Assembly: GCF_000420465.1 (NCBI RefSeq)
Contig: NZ_ATUZ01000019.1
Coordinates: forward strand, 1-64,000
Length of the DNA: 64,000 nucleotides
DNA from: Desulfovibrio desulfuricans DSM 642
GTDB taxonomy: Bacteria; Desulfobacterota; Desulfovibrionia; Desulfovibrionales; Desulfovibrionaceae
Direction of reading: 5' to 3'
The notes beneath the pieces were generated by a model. That model had not been told where the DNA came from and did not search any database. It saw nothing but the letters and a program-made list of their open reading frames with translations. Shown here piece by piece: positions 51,849 through 60,987 of the stretch. Position numbers and translations under genes: made by a program. Each line of letters opens with the position of its first letter. Position 1 is the first letter of the stretch.

Positions 51849-53435
51849 ATGAAAAAGCTGGGCATATTACTTTTGGCAGCAGGATTGCTGCTCGGAAGCG
51901 CACCCCAGTGCAGGGCAGTTGATTTTGACGTCAAGGGAAGCTGGCAGTTTGCCTTTGACTACATCAACGGCGGTAATTTCATGGGAAAGGACCGCAACGG
52001 AAGAAATACCGTGGGTCAACAGTGGGCTGCCATCCATCAGCAAAGGGACGAGTTTGAAGCTATCCAGAGGTTGCACCTGCAGCTGAATGCAAAAGCTTCA
52101 GAGAATCTTGCCGGCACCGTTTTTTTTGAAATTGGCGAACAGCGGTGGGGCATGGCTGCTCAGGGCGGCGCGTTGGGGGCCGACGGCAGCAACGTTGTCA
52201 AAGTCAAAAACGCATATCTCGACTGGGTCGTGCCCAATACTCCGCTGAAACTGCGCATGGGCCTTCAGGGCATAAAACTCCCAGGATTTGCCCTGGACAG
52301 TCCCATTTTTCAGGACGATGTGGCCGGAATAGCGGCATCGTGGAAAATGAACGATGCCGTCAGCATTACCGGTGTGTGGATGCGCCTGCTCAATGACAAC
52401 TGGAGCGGTACTACCTCACAGCCTGCCAGTTACATGGATAATTTTGATCTGTTCGCCCTGACCGTGCCCGTGACGGTGGACGGACTCAAAATTACGCCCT
52501 GGGGCATGGGCGGCGCCATGGGACCAAACAGTCTCATGCCAGCCGCAGTTACCAACATGCCCGGCGGCAGCAAAAAGGTTGCTTTGACCAATCCCATAAC
52601 CGGGCAGGCCATTGACGGTCTGGAACTGCGTGATGGTTTGTATCCGGCGGCCTTCAGCTCCGGCAGGGGCACCTCCAGACTGTGGAACGATGATTACAGC
52701 TCCATGTACTGGGGGGGGCTGACCGGGCAGTGGGCCAGCTTTGAACCTCTCAGGATTTCATGGGATTTCATTTACGGCAGCGTTGACCACGGCAAGGAAG
52801 ACCTGAATCGCCGGGGCTGGTTTGGCATGCTGCTGGCAGAATACGCTTTGGACTGGGGGCTTCCCGGCCTGTACGGCTGGTACTTCAGCGGCGATGACGA
52901 CAATCCCAATAACGGTTCGGAACGTCTCCCTTACCTTGCCACCACCAATAACCTGACCAACTCGCTCTCCACCTTTGGTTACCGGGGCAATCCCATCATG
53001 GGCGGCGGCAAGGGCGTGTTGGGCGTCAACCCCAGCGGGACATGGGGCGTAGGCGCGCGCATCAAGGACGTGAGCTTTCTTGATGACTTAAGCCATACCC
53101 TGCGCGTCAACTATTTTGGCGGCACCAACGATACAAAAATGGCCTCATACATCACCGGGCGGCATGCCACTGATGCTTCAGGAAGGCAAATCTACCGCAA
53201 TAACACTGACTTCAACTCGTTCGGCACGTATCTCACCACAGCCGATACGGGTATGGAAGTCAACCTCGACAGCAAGTACAAGGCCGCGGAAAATCTGACG
53301 TTCATCCTGGAACTGGGCTATATCCACCTTTGGCTGGACAATGACGTATGGGGCCACTACCAGAACATCTCTGGCACAAGCCTCAATGTCAAGGATGCAT
53401 GGAAGGCATCGTTCAATGTCGTCTATTCGTTTTAG
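51849..53435 (+). CDS. Outer-membrane homotrimeric porin (Desulfovibrio type) (1)
   Basis: This 528-residue protein has a signal peptide (1-23, ending CRA) and a long beta-barrel body of alternating strands, starting VDFDVKGSWQFAFDY and ending with the outer-membrane signature VVYSF. It matches the large porin family common in Desulfovibrio: the GSxDHGKEDLNRRGWFGML strand and the GDDDNPNNGSERLP loop recur in the second porin of this window. It lies 29 nt after the transporter gene behind AGGAGG, and 54 nt before the exported sulfotransferase. It probably admits the substrates of this locus. Confidence 0.9.
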   Translation: MKKLGILLLAAGLLLGSAPQCRAVDFDVKGSWQFAFDYINGGNFMGKDRNGRNTVGQQWAAIHQQRDEFEAIQRLHLQLNAKASENLAGTVFFEIGEQRWGMAAQGGALGADGSNVVKVKNAYLDWVVPNTPLKLRMGLQGIKLPGFALDSPIFQDDVAGIAASWKMNDAVSITGVWMRLLNDNWSGTTSQPASYMDNFDLFALTVPVTVDGLKITPWGMGGAMGPNSLMPAAVTNMPGGSKKVALTNPITGQAIDGLELRDGLYPAAFSSGRGTSRLWNDDYSSMYWGGLTGQWASFEPLRISWDFIYGSVDHGKEDLNRRGWFGMLLAEYALDWGLPGLYGWYFSGDDDNPNNGSERLPYLATTNNLTNSLSTFGYRGNPIMGGGKGVLGVNPSGTWGVGARIKDVSFLDDLSHTLRVNYFGGTNDTKMASYITGRHATDASGRQIYRNNTDFNSFGTYLTTADTGMEVNLDSKYKAAENLTFILELGYIHLWLDNDVWGHYQNISGTSLNVKDAWKASFNVVYSF

Positions 53436-53489
53436 ACCCGAGCGATATTTCCGTACATGCAATGTTCACGAACTCGGAGGAATATGATC

Positions 53490-54857
53490 ATGAGATTTCG
53501 TGCTTCAATTTCCCTGCTGGCAGGTCTGCTTGCCCTTGGGCTGTCCACGCAGGCTCCTGCATATGAGGTGCATGACGGCCCCACCGGCGTCATCAAGCTC
53601 GTGCCCGAAAAAACCTTCAAAGGCTACACGCTCTTTGCCCCCACGGTTAAATGCACAACCACCTATCTTATTGATATGAACGGCGACGTTGTGCACACGT
53701 GGAAGAGCAAATACCCTCCCGGCCTCTATGCCACGCTGTTGCCCAATGGCAATCTGCTGCGCGCAGCCGCCCCCAAGGATCAGCCGGTCAAGATTGGCGG
53801 CGCAGGCGGCATTATTGAAGAACTGGACTGGAACGGCAACGTGGTGTGGTCGTACACCATGCTTACGGAAAACGAGATCCAGCACCACTGCTTTGACCGC
53901 ATGCCTAACGGCAACACCATGATTCTGGGTTGGGAGCGTAAAACGCCCGCCGAATTCCAGGCCAAGGGCCGCAAGCCCGGCACGTGGCCTGAAGAAGTCA
54001 AGATCAAGGGGCAGGCCGTGCGCGACTTCTGGGTAGATTTTGTGCGCGAGGTGGACAAAAACGGCAAGACTGTCTGGGAATGGCATGCCTGGGATCACAT
54101 CGGCACCGGCCCGGATCAGCTGGACATCAACTTTGCTCTGCCCACACCTGTGGGGCCGGGATACGACAGTTTTGACTGGTCGCACTTCAATACGGTGCAG
54201 TACCTGCCCAAGACCGACCAGATTCTGCTGAATTCCCGTAACTTCAGTGAATTCTATATTGTTGACAAAAAGTCGGGCAAAATCGTCAAGCGCTGGGGCA
54301 ACCCCGCCGCCTACGGCAAGGGGACGCGCCCCGAATGGTACTACGACGGCACCCAGCAGGTTTTTGGCGAACACAACGCCACCATGCTACCCAACGGGAA
54401 TGTGCAGATATTCGACAACGGCTCGGAACGGCCCGAGGGCAACCGCTCCCGCGTGATCGAGGTCGACCCGGCCAGCGGCAAGATCGTATGGCAGTATGCC
54501 GCCAATGGTTCCAACAGCTTTTTCAGCTACCGGCAGGGCGCTGCGGAAAGACTGCCCAATGGCAACGTACTTGTGACATCCACGCATCAGGGGCATCTTT
54601 TTGAAGTAACCCCCGCAGGCGAGGTTGTATGGGAATTTGTGAATCCCATCATGGCAGGGCAGGCCAAGCCTGTTTTCTCCGACCGAGAGGATGCCGTGCC
54701 CAATGCCCATCAGACATTTACCAATATGATCCACAGGGCTTACAGATACGCCCCGGATTATCCCGGCCTTAAGGGAAAGGATCTGAGCGTTAAAGCCCAG
54801 TTGTTGCCCGGCTATCCGAAATTCTTTGAAGTTTGGAAGCCCACCGCAGTAAAATAA
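53490..54857 (+). CDS. Arylsulfate sulfotransferase, exported
   Basis: This 455-residue ASST has a Sec signal peptide (MRFRASISLLAGLLALGLS, cut near APA), so it acts in the periplasm like the E. coli enzyme. The ASST repeats are present (IDMNGDVVHTW, ELDWNGNVVWSY, EVDPASGKIVWQY, EVTPAGEVVWEF), with HHCFDRMPNG, GEHNATMLPNGNVQIFDNG and the RSR-x-IEVDP segment. It resembles the two cytoplasmic forms only moderately. I chose the ATG at 53490 because the GGAGG upstream has better spacing than for the ATG at 53484. It is last in the operon and is followed by a strong hairpin. Confidence 0.88.
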   Translation: MRFRASISLLAGLLALGLSTQAPAYEVHDGPTGVIKLVPEKTFKGYTLFAPTVKCTTTYLIDMNGDVVHTWKSKYPPGLYATLLPNGNLLRAAAPKDQPVKIGGAGGIIEELDWNGNVVWSYTMLTENEIQHHCFDRMPNGNTMILGWERKTPAEFQAKGRKPGTWPEEVKIKGQAVRDFWVDFVREVDKNGKTVWEWHAWDHIGTGPDQLDINFALPTPVGPGYDSFDWSHFNTVQYLPKTDQILLNSRNFSEFYIVDKKSGKIVKRWGNPAAYGKGTRPEWYYDGTQQVFGEHNATMLPNGNVQIFDNGSERPEGNRSRVIEVDPASGKIVWQYAANGSNSFFSYRQGAAERLPNGNVLVTSTHQGHLFEVTPAGEVVWEFVNPIMAGQAKPVFSDREDAVPNAHQTFTNMIHRAYRYAPDYPGLKGKDLSVKAQLLPGYPKFFEVWKPTAVK

Positions 54858-54875
54858 AATCGCTCCATGAAAGTT

Positions 54876-54912
54876 CACAGCCCCCGAGTCTTTTATAGAC
54901 TCGGGGGCTGTG
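54876..54912. terminator. Hairpin after the first sulfotransferase operon
   Basis: CACAGCCCCCGAGTC and GACTCGGGGGCTGTG form a 15-bp stem with a short loop. There is no clear T-run, but the position after the operon makes it a likely terminator. Confidence 0.65.
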
Positions 54913-54993
54913 CATTTGTGCGCCCCAAATTGTTGTTCGGTCAGTTTGGGCAGCGTGGTGAATGCACATGAAGAAGGACTTTGCTACCGCGTG

Positions 54994-55032
54994 ATAAAAG
55001 AATAGCCCCGAAGGGCAATTCTTCGGGGCTAT
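54994..55032 (-). terminator. Terminator of the gcvH-like gene
   Basis: On the minus strand AATAGCCCCGAA and TTCGGGGCTATT enclose a short loop and are followed by CTTTTATC. It ends the MFS/Grx/Lpd/GcvH operon. Confidence 0.8.
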
Positions 55033-55060
55033 TGCTGGGGGAGTTTAACAATGGGGCAGG

Positions 55061-55441
55061 TCAGCTTGCCACAGCCTGAGCGTATTCCTCGGCTGTAATG
55101 CATCCGCCTTCATCAGGGGCCGTGGGTTGCACCTTTATCAGCCATCCCTGATTGTAGGGATCATCGTTGAGCAGTTCCGGGGCATCTGCGAGGGCTTCAT
55201 TAATGGCCGTGACCTGACCGGAGACGGGCATGATGGCCTCGCTGGTTACCTTGACGGATTCAATGGAAGCGCAGGATTCCCCCTGCCGGAAGCTTGCACC
55301 CACAGCGGGCAGGTCAACAAAGATCACCCCGCCCAGTTGATCCTGGGCAAAGTCGGTAATGCCGATAAGGCAGGTGCCGTCAGGCTGGCTTTGCGCCCAC
55401 AGATGTTCTGCATGGTATTTTCTGTCGTGAGGAAAGTTCAC
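55061..55441 (-). CDS. GcvH-like lipoyl carrier protein
   Basis: This 126-residue protein has the H-protein fold: HLWAQ at the start, GITDFAQDQLGGVIFVDLP, then SIESVKVTSEA with Lys64 as the lipoylated residue, and NDDPYNQGWLIKV. H proteins shuttle aminomethyl or thiol groups; related lipoate-binding proteins work in sulfur metabolism. No P- or T-protein gene is near, so glycine cleavage is not supported by context. The start is a GTG at 55441 after AAGGAGAACACC. It is the last gene of an operon with a dehydrogenase that would reoxidize its lipoyl arm. Confidence 0.88.
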   Translation of the reverse strand: MNFPHDRKYHAEHLWAQSQPDGTCLIGITDFAQDQLGGVIFVDLPAVGASFRQGESCASIESVKVTSEAIMPVSGQVTAINEALADAPELLNDDPYNQGWLIKVQPTAPDEGGCITAEEYAQAVAS

Positions 55442-55466
55442 GGTGTTCTCCTTGGCGGTCGCCGGG

Positions 55467-56840
55467 TCAGTTGGATTCCACGCGCACTCTGGGCGCCATA
55501 ATGGACATGGACACAATTTCATCCAGCGTGGGATGGGCAAACATGACTTTGTGCAGGTTTTGCGCCGTATAGCCTTCCTTGATCAGCAGCAGGGCCACCA
55601 TAACAAGGTGCGAAACACCCGCGCCAACTGCGGCAATGCCTGCAATTTTGCCATCGCTCCAGACTGTTTTGACAAATCCGGCTGTGCCGCCGCTTGCCTG
55701 CGCAATGGGATTCAGGGACAGGGCCGCCTGGGAGACTTCCACTATTTTGCCTTCGCGCAGGAGGGCCTCCGCCGTCTGGCCAACGCGCATGACTTCCATG
55801 GCTCCGTAAACGCATGAGGGCACCGGGCCGGATTGGTATTCTCCGGCGTTTTCGCCAAGGATGCGTTCCGCCACATACACAGCCTGATGTTCCGCAGCGT
55901 GGGCCAGCAGCACAAGGCCGTTGACGTCACCCACGGCATAGACGTTGGGGGCGGCTTCAAGAAAGGCGTTTGTCTCAACATAGCCGCGCTTGTTGAGATT
56001 GCAGCCCCATTGCTGGGCATTCAGCCCGGCGGTGTTGGGTGTGCGGCCAACGGCCACCAAGGCTTTGGCTGCGCTGATGACCGTGCCGTCTTCCAGGGTG
56101 AGCTGCGCCTGCCCGTCAACAGTGCGCAAGTCTTTGGCCCGTGCGCCTTCGTGACAGGTTATGCCGTTTTTTTGCAGTGTCCGGCGCAATTCTGCTGCGA
56201 TATCGGTATCTTCCAGAGGTGCGATGTGGGGCGCAGCCTCCACTATGGTCACCTTGCTGCCCATGGCTGAGAAAAAGTCACCCAGTTCAAGGCCGATGGC
56301 CCCGGCGCCAATGATGACAAGGCTTTCAGGAACAGATTCAATGCGTAGCAGATCAGTGCTGTCCAGTACGCAGTCGTGATCGGGCGTCAGACCGGGAAAC
56401 GCTGCGGAAGATGACCCGCAGGCCAGAATGATGTGCTGCGCAGTCAGATCTGTAGCGCCATCTTCGGCATGAACGCGCACAGTGCCCGGTGCAATACCTT
56501 CGCCACGCCCGGTAAAGATCGTCACGCCCATGCTGGCAAGGCTTTTGCCAAGCGTTTTGCTCGTCCCTGAGGTGAAGCGGCTCACGCGTGTTTGGAGCGC
56601 TGCAAAGTCCACGGCAATTTCGCCCTTGGCTACGCGGGTTCGTTGCTGGGCATGCAGGAGCGCCAGCGGGGCCACAGCGCCGAGCAGCATCTTGGTGGGG
56701 ATGCAGCCGCAGTTCAGGCAGGTGCCCCCAAGGTGCGTTTTTTCCACAAGGGCAACGCTTTTGCCCGCCTGGGCAAGAAGACGCGCTGCCGTGGTTCCGC
56801 CGGGGCCGCCGCCCAGAATGACAATATCAAAAGATTGCAT
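55467..56840 (-). CDS. Dihydrolipoyl dehydrogenase-like flavoprotein
   Basis: This 457-residue flavoprotein disulfide reductase has an FAD-binding GGGPGGTTAAR (10-20), the redox motif GGTCLNCGCIPTK (Cys41 and Cys46, plus an extra Cys44 where most have Val), an NAD-binding IIGAGAIGLELGDFFSAMG (about 175-193), a second FAD contact (VYAVGDVNG) and the C-terminal catalytic HPTLDE. It would oxidize dihydrolipoyl groups with NAD, presumably those of the GcvH-like protein 25 nt downstream. Mercuric reductase and other relatives are less likely given the context. Confidence 0.9.
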   Translation of the reverse strand: MQSFDIVILGGGPGGTTAARLLAQAGKSVALVEKTHLGGTCLNCGCIPTKMLLGAVAPLALLHAQQRTRVAKGEIAVDFAALQTRVSRFTSGTSKTLGKSLASMGVTIFTGRGEGIAPGTVRVHAEDGATDLTAQHIILACGSSSAAFPGLTPDHDCVLDSTDLLRIESVPESLVIIGAGAIGLELGDFFSAMGSKVTIVEAAPHIAPLEDTDIAAELRRTLQKNGITCHEGARAKDLRTVDGQAQLTLEDGTVISAAKALVAVGRTPNTAGLNAQQWGCNLNKRGYVETNAFLEAAPNVYAVGDVNGLVLLAHAAEHQAVYVAERILGENAGEYQSGPVPSCVYGAMEVMRVGQTAEALLREGKIVEVSQAALSLNPIAQASGGTAGFVKTVWSDGKIAGIAAVGAGVSHLVMVALLLIKEGYTAQNLHKVMFAHPTLDEIVSMSIMAPRVRVESN

Positions 56841-56848
56841 GACGCCCC

Positions 56849-57670
56849 CTATTTAACGATGTCTGCCTTGAACAGATGCTGGCGCGAGGCGGAGCGGTAC
56901 ATGAGCAGGTTCTGCTCCGGCAGGGGTTCCAGCCCGCGCATGTCCCACACCATATCCGCCGTGACGGCGGTGATGCTGTAGGGCATGGTGGGCTGGCCGC
57001 AAGCTTCGGCCACAAGTTTTGCCGCCGCTGCGGCATCTTCCCTCTTGGGCCAGTCCCAGCCATCGCCAGCGGGAAGCGGCATGGCCAGAAAACGCACCGA
57101 GCCATCGGGCGTGGCCTGCACAAGGGCGATGGTTTTTGCCAGTTCTTCCTTGCTGGGAGCGCCGCCAAAAATTTTTGTGCTTGCCTCAGGGCAGCCCACA
57201 AGATTGCAGACTACGTGCACATCCTTGGTCTTCAGCAGTTTTTCCAGCAGTTCCGGCTTGCGGCCATCGGTCTGCAACCAGACCTGCAAGCCGCCAGCAG
57301 CCAGTCGGTCAACAAGAACCGCGAAATTATCTTCCTGCCCGGCAGGGCATTGCGAAGGGTAAAGACCCGCAATTTTGCCGTGGAGCATGTCGCTGCGGGT
57401 TACGCAGGCCTCCAGCGCGTGGCCCGAAAGCAGGTAGGCGATGATTTCGCCGGAACCCTGCTTGATGACCTCGCCATCGGAGAACAGGGGAAATTCCACT
57501 CCTTCAGGATTGCGGTAAATGGCCTTGCGGTTTGTGCGGTAGAACGTGTTGAATTCCTGCGCGTCAGCCTTGAAATCTATGGTGTCGTATGTCAGCCCGC
57601 GTTCGGCAAGAAAGGCTTTGACGATCTTGCAGCGGATGCAGTCCGGCGCTGTATAAAGGGTTATGCCCAT
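56849..57670 (-). CDS. Glutaredoxin-domain protein with an extra C-terminal domain
   Basis: This 273-residue protein has an N-terminal glutaredoxin fold (1-80) with the active pair Cys11-I-R-Cys14 (APDCIRCKIVKAFL) and a cis-Pro in VEFPLFSDGEV. The following 190 residues, with SQCPAGQEDNFAVLVDRLAAGG and CNLVGCPE, recall part of a radical-SAM half barrel, but the CX3CX2C motif is absent, so that activity is not supported. It starts 62 nt after the MFS gene and ends 8 nt before lpd. It may reduce a disulfide or a glutathione-like mixed disulfide in the pathway of this locus. Confidence 0.75.
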   Translation of the reverse strand: MGITLYTAPDCIRCKIVKAFLAERGLTYDTIDFKADAQEFNTFYRTNRKAIYRNPEGVEFPLFSDGEVIKQGSGEIIAYLLSGHALEACVTRSDMLHGKIAGLYPSQCPAGQEDNFAVLVDRLAAGGLQVWLQTDGRKPELLEKLLKTKDVHVVCNLVGCPEASTKIFGGAPSKEELAKTIALVQATPDGSVRFLAMPLPAGDGWDWPKREDAAAAAKLVAEACGQPTMPYSITAVTADMVWDMRGLEPLPEQNLLMYRSASRQHLFKADIVK

Positions 57671-57732
57671 GTGAGCCTCCTGTTACGAAAAACCGTGGAT
57701 GCAGATGCGTAAATTCCTGTTTTAGCCGGAGC

Positions 57733-59067
57733 TTAGGCAATGTCTTCGAGCGACTTGCCACCCGTGCGCGCACCCCATACGCCAACGACAATGGCGGGGA
57801 TGATGCACAGCATGCTGAAAATATAAAACACTCCGTCAAAGCTGTATGCTGCATAGACAACAGGAATGAGAGGTTGTGAGAAAGCAACGGCCAGACGACC
57901 AATCGAGGAGTGGAAGCCCGTGGCGGTGTTGCGCAGGTGGGTGGGGTAGGATTCCGCCGTGTAGGAAAATACGGTGAAACCCATGCCCATCACAAAGGCC
58001 GTAAGCACTGCGCCAGTAAGCACCACTGCCCAGTATTGGCTTAAATTGCCGAAGATGGGGGCAAGCACGGCCATCACAAGCAGCATGATGACAATGGGAA
58101 TCTTGCGTCCACCCTTGTCGGTAAAAGCACTGGAGGCAAACAGCCCGAGCGGTACGCCAATGGAAATGAGCGTGGTGGCCATAAGGGTGTCTTCAAGCGG
58201 GAAGCCGTGGGCCTTGAGCAGGGTGGCAGTCCAGTTGGTGACCACAAAGGTGGCGGGGTTGGTGCAAACCACCAGCAGAAAAATAACCAGAGTGCGCCTA
58301 AGATACTTGGAACTGCACATGCCAAGCAACACTTCCTTGAGCGGGGGCTTGCTGGTCAGACATTTGCTGGCCGCATCGGCAAGGTCGATATCCCTGCCTG
58401 TGAGGTCTTTCATGACGGCTTCCGCTTCTGCAATGCGGCCACGGGCCACGAGCCAGCGGGGGGATTCATCAAGGTAGCGCCAGGCGATGATGAGAGCGAT
58501 GTAGCCAACGCCGCCCATATAGAAGATGTAGCGCCAGGCTTCTTCGTGCAGGGGAATAATCAGGCGGCAGAGCATACCGATGACCGGCACGGCGCAAAAA
58601 CCAACGCCCGCGATCATGTTTTGCCATTTACCGCGACTCTCGGCTGGGGCCATTTCTGCAATATACGCTTGCGAACATACCATGAGGCAGAACACGCCAA
58701 AACCCGTCAGGGCGCGCGATGCCACAAATACGTGGAAGCTGTCCGTGAGTCCGTTGATGATGGAGGCTGTGGAAAACAGCGTGATGGCAATGAGAAACGT
58801 TTTGCGCCGCCCGATGATGTCCGAGATAAATCCACCGACAAATCCGCCGAGGGTCATGGAGGCAAAATACCAGAAGGTCACAGTTCCAAGATCCTTCATG
58901 GTCAGCCCCCAGTTGTGCATCAGCGCCGGGGCAATAAAGCCGAAGTTCCAGTTATCCATCTGTTCGCAGAAGTATGCGACCATGATGATAAAGAACACTG
59001 CCTTGTGGCGTCCTGTAACAGCAAGGCCGTCAAAGTAGTTATTGCTGATGCGCGGCGAATCCTGCAT
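57733..59067 (-). CDS. MFS transporter
   Basis: This 444-residue major facilitator has 12 hydrophobic segments, the loop 2-3 motif GGFISDIIGRRKTF and the matching loop 8-9 motif FTDKGGRKIP, and the YLDESPRWLVARGR segment typical of the sugar/organic acid (including aromatic acid:H+) porters. The substrate is unknown; an aromatic or sulfonated compound fits the neighbours. The ATG at 59067 follows AGGAGAGGCGC. It heads an operon with grx-, lpd- and gcvH-like genes and is divergent from the second porin, with two operator-like dyads between. Confidence 0.88.
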   Translation of the reverse strand: MQDSPRISNNYFDGLAVTGRHKAVFFIIMVAYFCEQMDNWNFGFIAPALMHNWGLTMKDLGTVTFWYFASMTLGGFVGGFISDIIGRRKTFLIAITLFSTASIINGLTDSFHVFVASRALTGFGVFCLMVCSQAYIAEMAPAESRGKWQNMIAGVGFCAVPVIGMLCRLIIPLHEEAWRYIFYMGGVGYIALIIAWRYLDESPRWLVARGRIAEAEAVMKDLTGRDIDLADAASKCLTSKPPLKEVLLGMCSSKYLRRTLVIFLLVVCTNPATFVVTNWTATLLKAHGFPLEDTLMATTLISIGVPLGLFASSAFTDKGGRKIPIVIMLLVMAVLAPIFGNLSQYWAVVLTGAVLTAFVMGMGFTVFSYTAESYPTHLRNTATGFHSSIGRLAVAFSQPLIPVVYAAYSFDGVFYIFSMLCIIPAIVVGVWGARTGGKSLEDIA

Positions 59068-59170
59068 TGCGCCTCTCCTTTTCATTGTCTGCCATTTTGC
59101 ATTTTTTGTGAAAAAAATCATCCACTGCCACGTTGGTTCAAAAACCTAGGCTAGCAGTGGTGCTGGTGAC

Positions 59171-59184
59171 GTTGTTGCGGCAAC
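59171..59184. promoter_or_regulatory. GTTG-N6-CAAC operator, MFS side
   Basis: GTTGTTGCGGCAAC, 104 nt upstream of the MFS start. It is identical to the copy at 59300-59313, including the preceding AC. The dyad has the length of a Crp/Fnr site. Confidence 0.6.
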
Positions 59185-59299
59185 CTTTTCTGAATATTTT
59201 TTTCACATTTATAAAAATATTCTTTTAAAATAGTATGTTGAGCTATTTTTGAGAGATGATGCCCATTGATTGTGAAAAAATAAACTTTTTTCAAAAAAC

Positions 59300-59313
59300 G
59301 TTGTTGCGGCAAC
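59300..59313. promoter_or_regulatory. GTTG-N6-CAAC operator, porin side
   Basis: GTTGTTGCGGCAAC, 85 nt upstream of the porin start and 129 bp from its twin. An ATTGTGAAAAAA tract precedes it by about 20 nt, as at 48.7 kb. Confidence 0.6.
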
Positions 59314-59397
59314 GGTGCAGGCTCTCGGAAAGCGCCATTACAGAGCATTACTGGAAGAGGTTTCTGTATGGTTGCACCAACTTGCACAGGAGGAATG

Positions 59398-60930
59398 ATG
59401 AAAGCTGTTCGCAACAACGTACTGGGAGTGTTGCTTGCCGGGGGCTTGCTGTTTGCGCCGGAAGCGGCCGAGGCGGTTGATTTCAAGGTCAAGGGGGCAT
59501 TTGATGTAAGCTTTGAAGCATCCAATGTCATGCCGCGCGGGATTAAAGGGAGCGACACCTTCGGCGCGATCGAGCGCCTGCGCACCCAGATAGACGCCAT
59601 TGCCAGCGAAAACGTGTCCGGCAGCCTGATGTTCACTGTAGGCACGGGCACCATGAACTGGGGAAAATCCGGCGATGGCGCATCTCTTGGAGCGGACAGT
59701 TCAAAAAATCTTGGCGTCCGGCATGCGTACATTGACTGGCTCGTGCCCAAGACCGATATAAAGGTGCGCATGGGTATGCAGCCGCAGCTTCTGCCCGGTT
59801 ATGTGACTGGCTGGAGCGCGGTATATGGTCAGTATTCCACCGGGGTAACCGTCAGTTCCCCTCTGGTGAGCAGCGGCGATTACAAGATGGGGCTGACGGG
59901 CTTCTGGGCGCGGCCGTACAACGACAATTCGGAAATTACGCAAAACGGACAGACGCAGAAAAACTACCTTGATAACCTTGATCTGTTGGCGCTGACCTTG
60001 CCGATCACCGGCAACGGCATGAAAATAACCCCCTGGGGCATGTACGGCCTCATTGGCGAGAACAGCCTGCGCGGCATCAACAACAATACCGAGCAGCGCG
60101 AACCTGCCATTTACGCCCCGCGCGGCGGGCTTATGCCTGTGCTTGGCAGCGGCGGCAACTATGTCAGCACGTTTGAAAAAAAGTATCGCAACGCAAACAA
60201 CACATGGGGCAATGGCTTCTGGGGCGGCCTGACCTCTGACATCACGGCTTTCGAGCCTTTTGATATCGCGGCGGAGTTCACCTATGGCCGCGTGGATATG
60301 GGCGAGCTGAAAGATTACACCCAGTTCAGTTCCACCCGTCAGGCCAAGACCTTTGACCTTGTGCGTCAGGGTTGGTACGCCGCCCTGCGTGTGGACTACA
60401 AGTGTACCTGGGGTACCCCCGGCGTAACCGCCTGGTACGGCAGCGGCGACGACAGCAACCCCTATAACGGTTCGGAACGTCTGCCTGTGTTCAACTCCCC
60501 TTGGCCGGTCACGCCTCTGGGTTTTGGCGGCGGCTTCTTTGATCTCAATACATGGAAGGTTCTCGGGCACAACCCCGGCGGTCTGGCTGGCGTTGTGGGC
60601 ACCGTCAAGGATGTCAGCTTTATTGACGACCTGACCCACACTTTCAAACTCGCGTATTTTCATGGCACCAACAGTGCGGAAATGCCCCGCAAGGCCAATA
60701 TGACGAGCTATCCCAGCAGGGCCGACGGCCCCATGGCCTACCTGACCACCACCGACCATGCCTGGGAAGGCAGCGTGTCCAATACCTACAAGATTTACGA
60801 CAACCTGCTGATGAATGTGGAAGCCGCCTACGTGAACCTGCATCTTGACGGCAGCACCTGGCGGGGAGTGGAAGATTCGCAGTATCGGGATAACTGGCGC
60901 GTTTCGCTGTCCTTCCGTTACCAGTTCTGA
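59398..60930 (+). CDS. Outer-membrane homotrimeric porin (Desulfovibrio type) (2)
   Basis: This 510-residue protein has a signal peptide (1-23, ending AEA), then VDFKVKGAFDVSFEASN and a strand-rich barrel ending FRYQF. It shares with the first porin the GADxSxxxxVxxAYxDWxVP strand, the NLDLLALTLPITGNGMKITPWGM segment, the GDDSNPYNGSERLP loop and the VGTVKDVSFIDDLTHT strand. Two ATGs overlap (59395 and 59398); I use the second, which directly precedes KAVRNN and fits the ribosome binding site. It is a single-gene unit between two operator-like dyads and a terminator. Confidence 0.92.
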   Translation: MKAVRNNVLGVLLAGGLLFAPEAAEAVDFKVKGAFDVSFEASNVMPRGIKGSDTFGAIERLRTQIDAIASENVSGSLMFTVGTGTMNWGKSGDGASLGADSSKNLGVRHAYIDWLVPKTDIKVRMGMQPQLLPGYVTGWSAVYGQYSTGVTVSSPLVSSGDYKMGLTGFWARPYNDNSEITQNGQTQKNYLDNLDLLALTLPITGNGMKITPWGMYGLIGENSLRGINNNTEQREPAIYAPRGGLMPVLGSGGNYVSTFEKKYRNANNTWGNGFWGGLTSDITAFEPFDIAAEFTYGRVDMGELKDYTQFSSTRQAKTFDLVRQGWYAALRVDYKCTWGTPGVTAWYGSGDDSNPYNGSERLPVFNSPWPVTPLGFGGGFFDLNTWKVLGHNPGGLAGVVGTVKDVSFIDDLTHTFKLAYFHGTNSAEMPRKANMTSYPSRADGPMAYLTTTDHAWEGSVSNTYKIYDNLLMNVEAAYVNLHLDGSTWRGVEDSQYRDNWRVSLSFRYQF

Positions 60931-60954
60931 TTTTTGTAGCCCTTGGGCTGATGT

Positions 60955-60987
60955 GGCGGGGGAGCTTGCTCTCCCGCCTTTTTTTAT
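60955..60987 (+). terminator. Terminator of the second porin
   Basis: GGCGGGGGAG and CTCTCCCGCC with a CTTG loop, followed by seven T. Confidence 0.85.

Noticed and set aside
55061..56840. Glycine cleavage system
   Set aside because: Only H- and L-type proteins are present; no gcvP or gcvT in the window.
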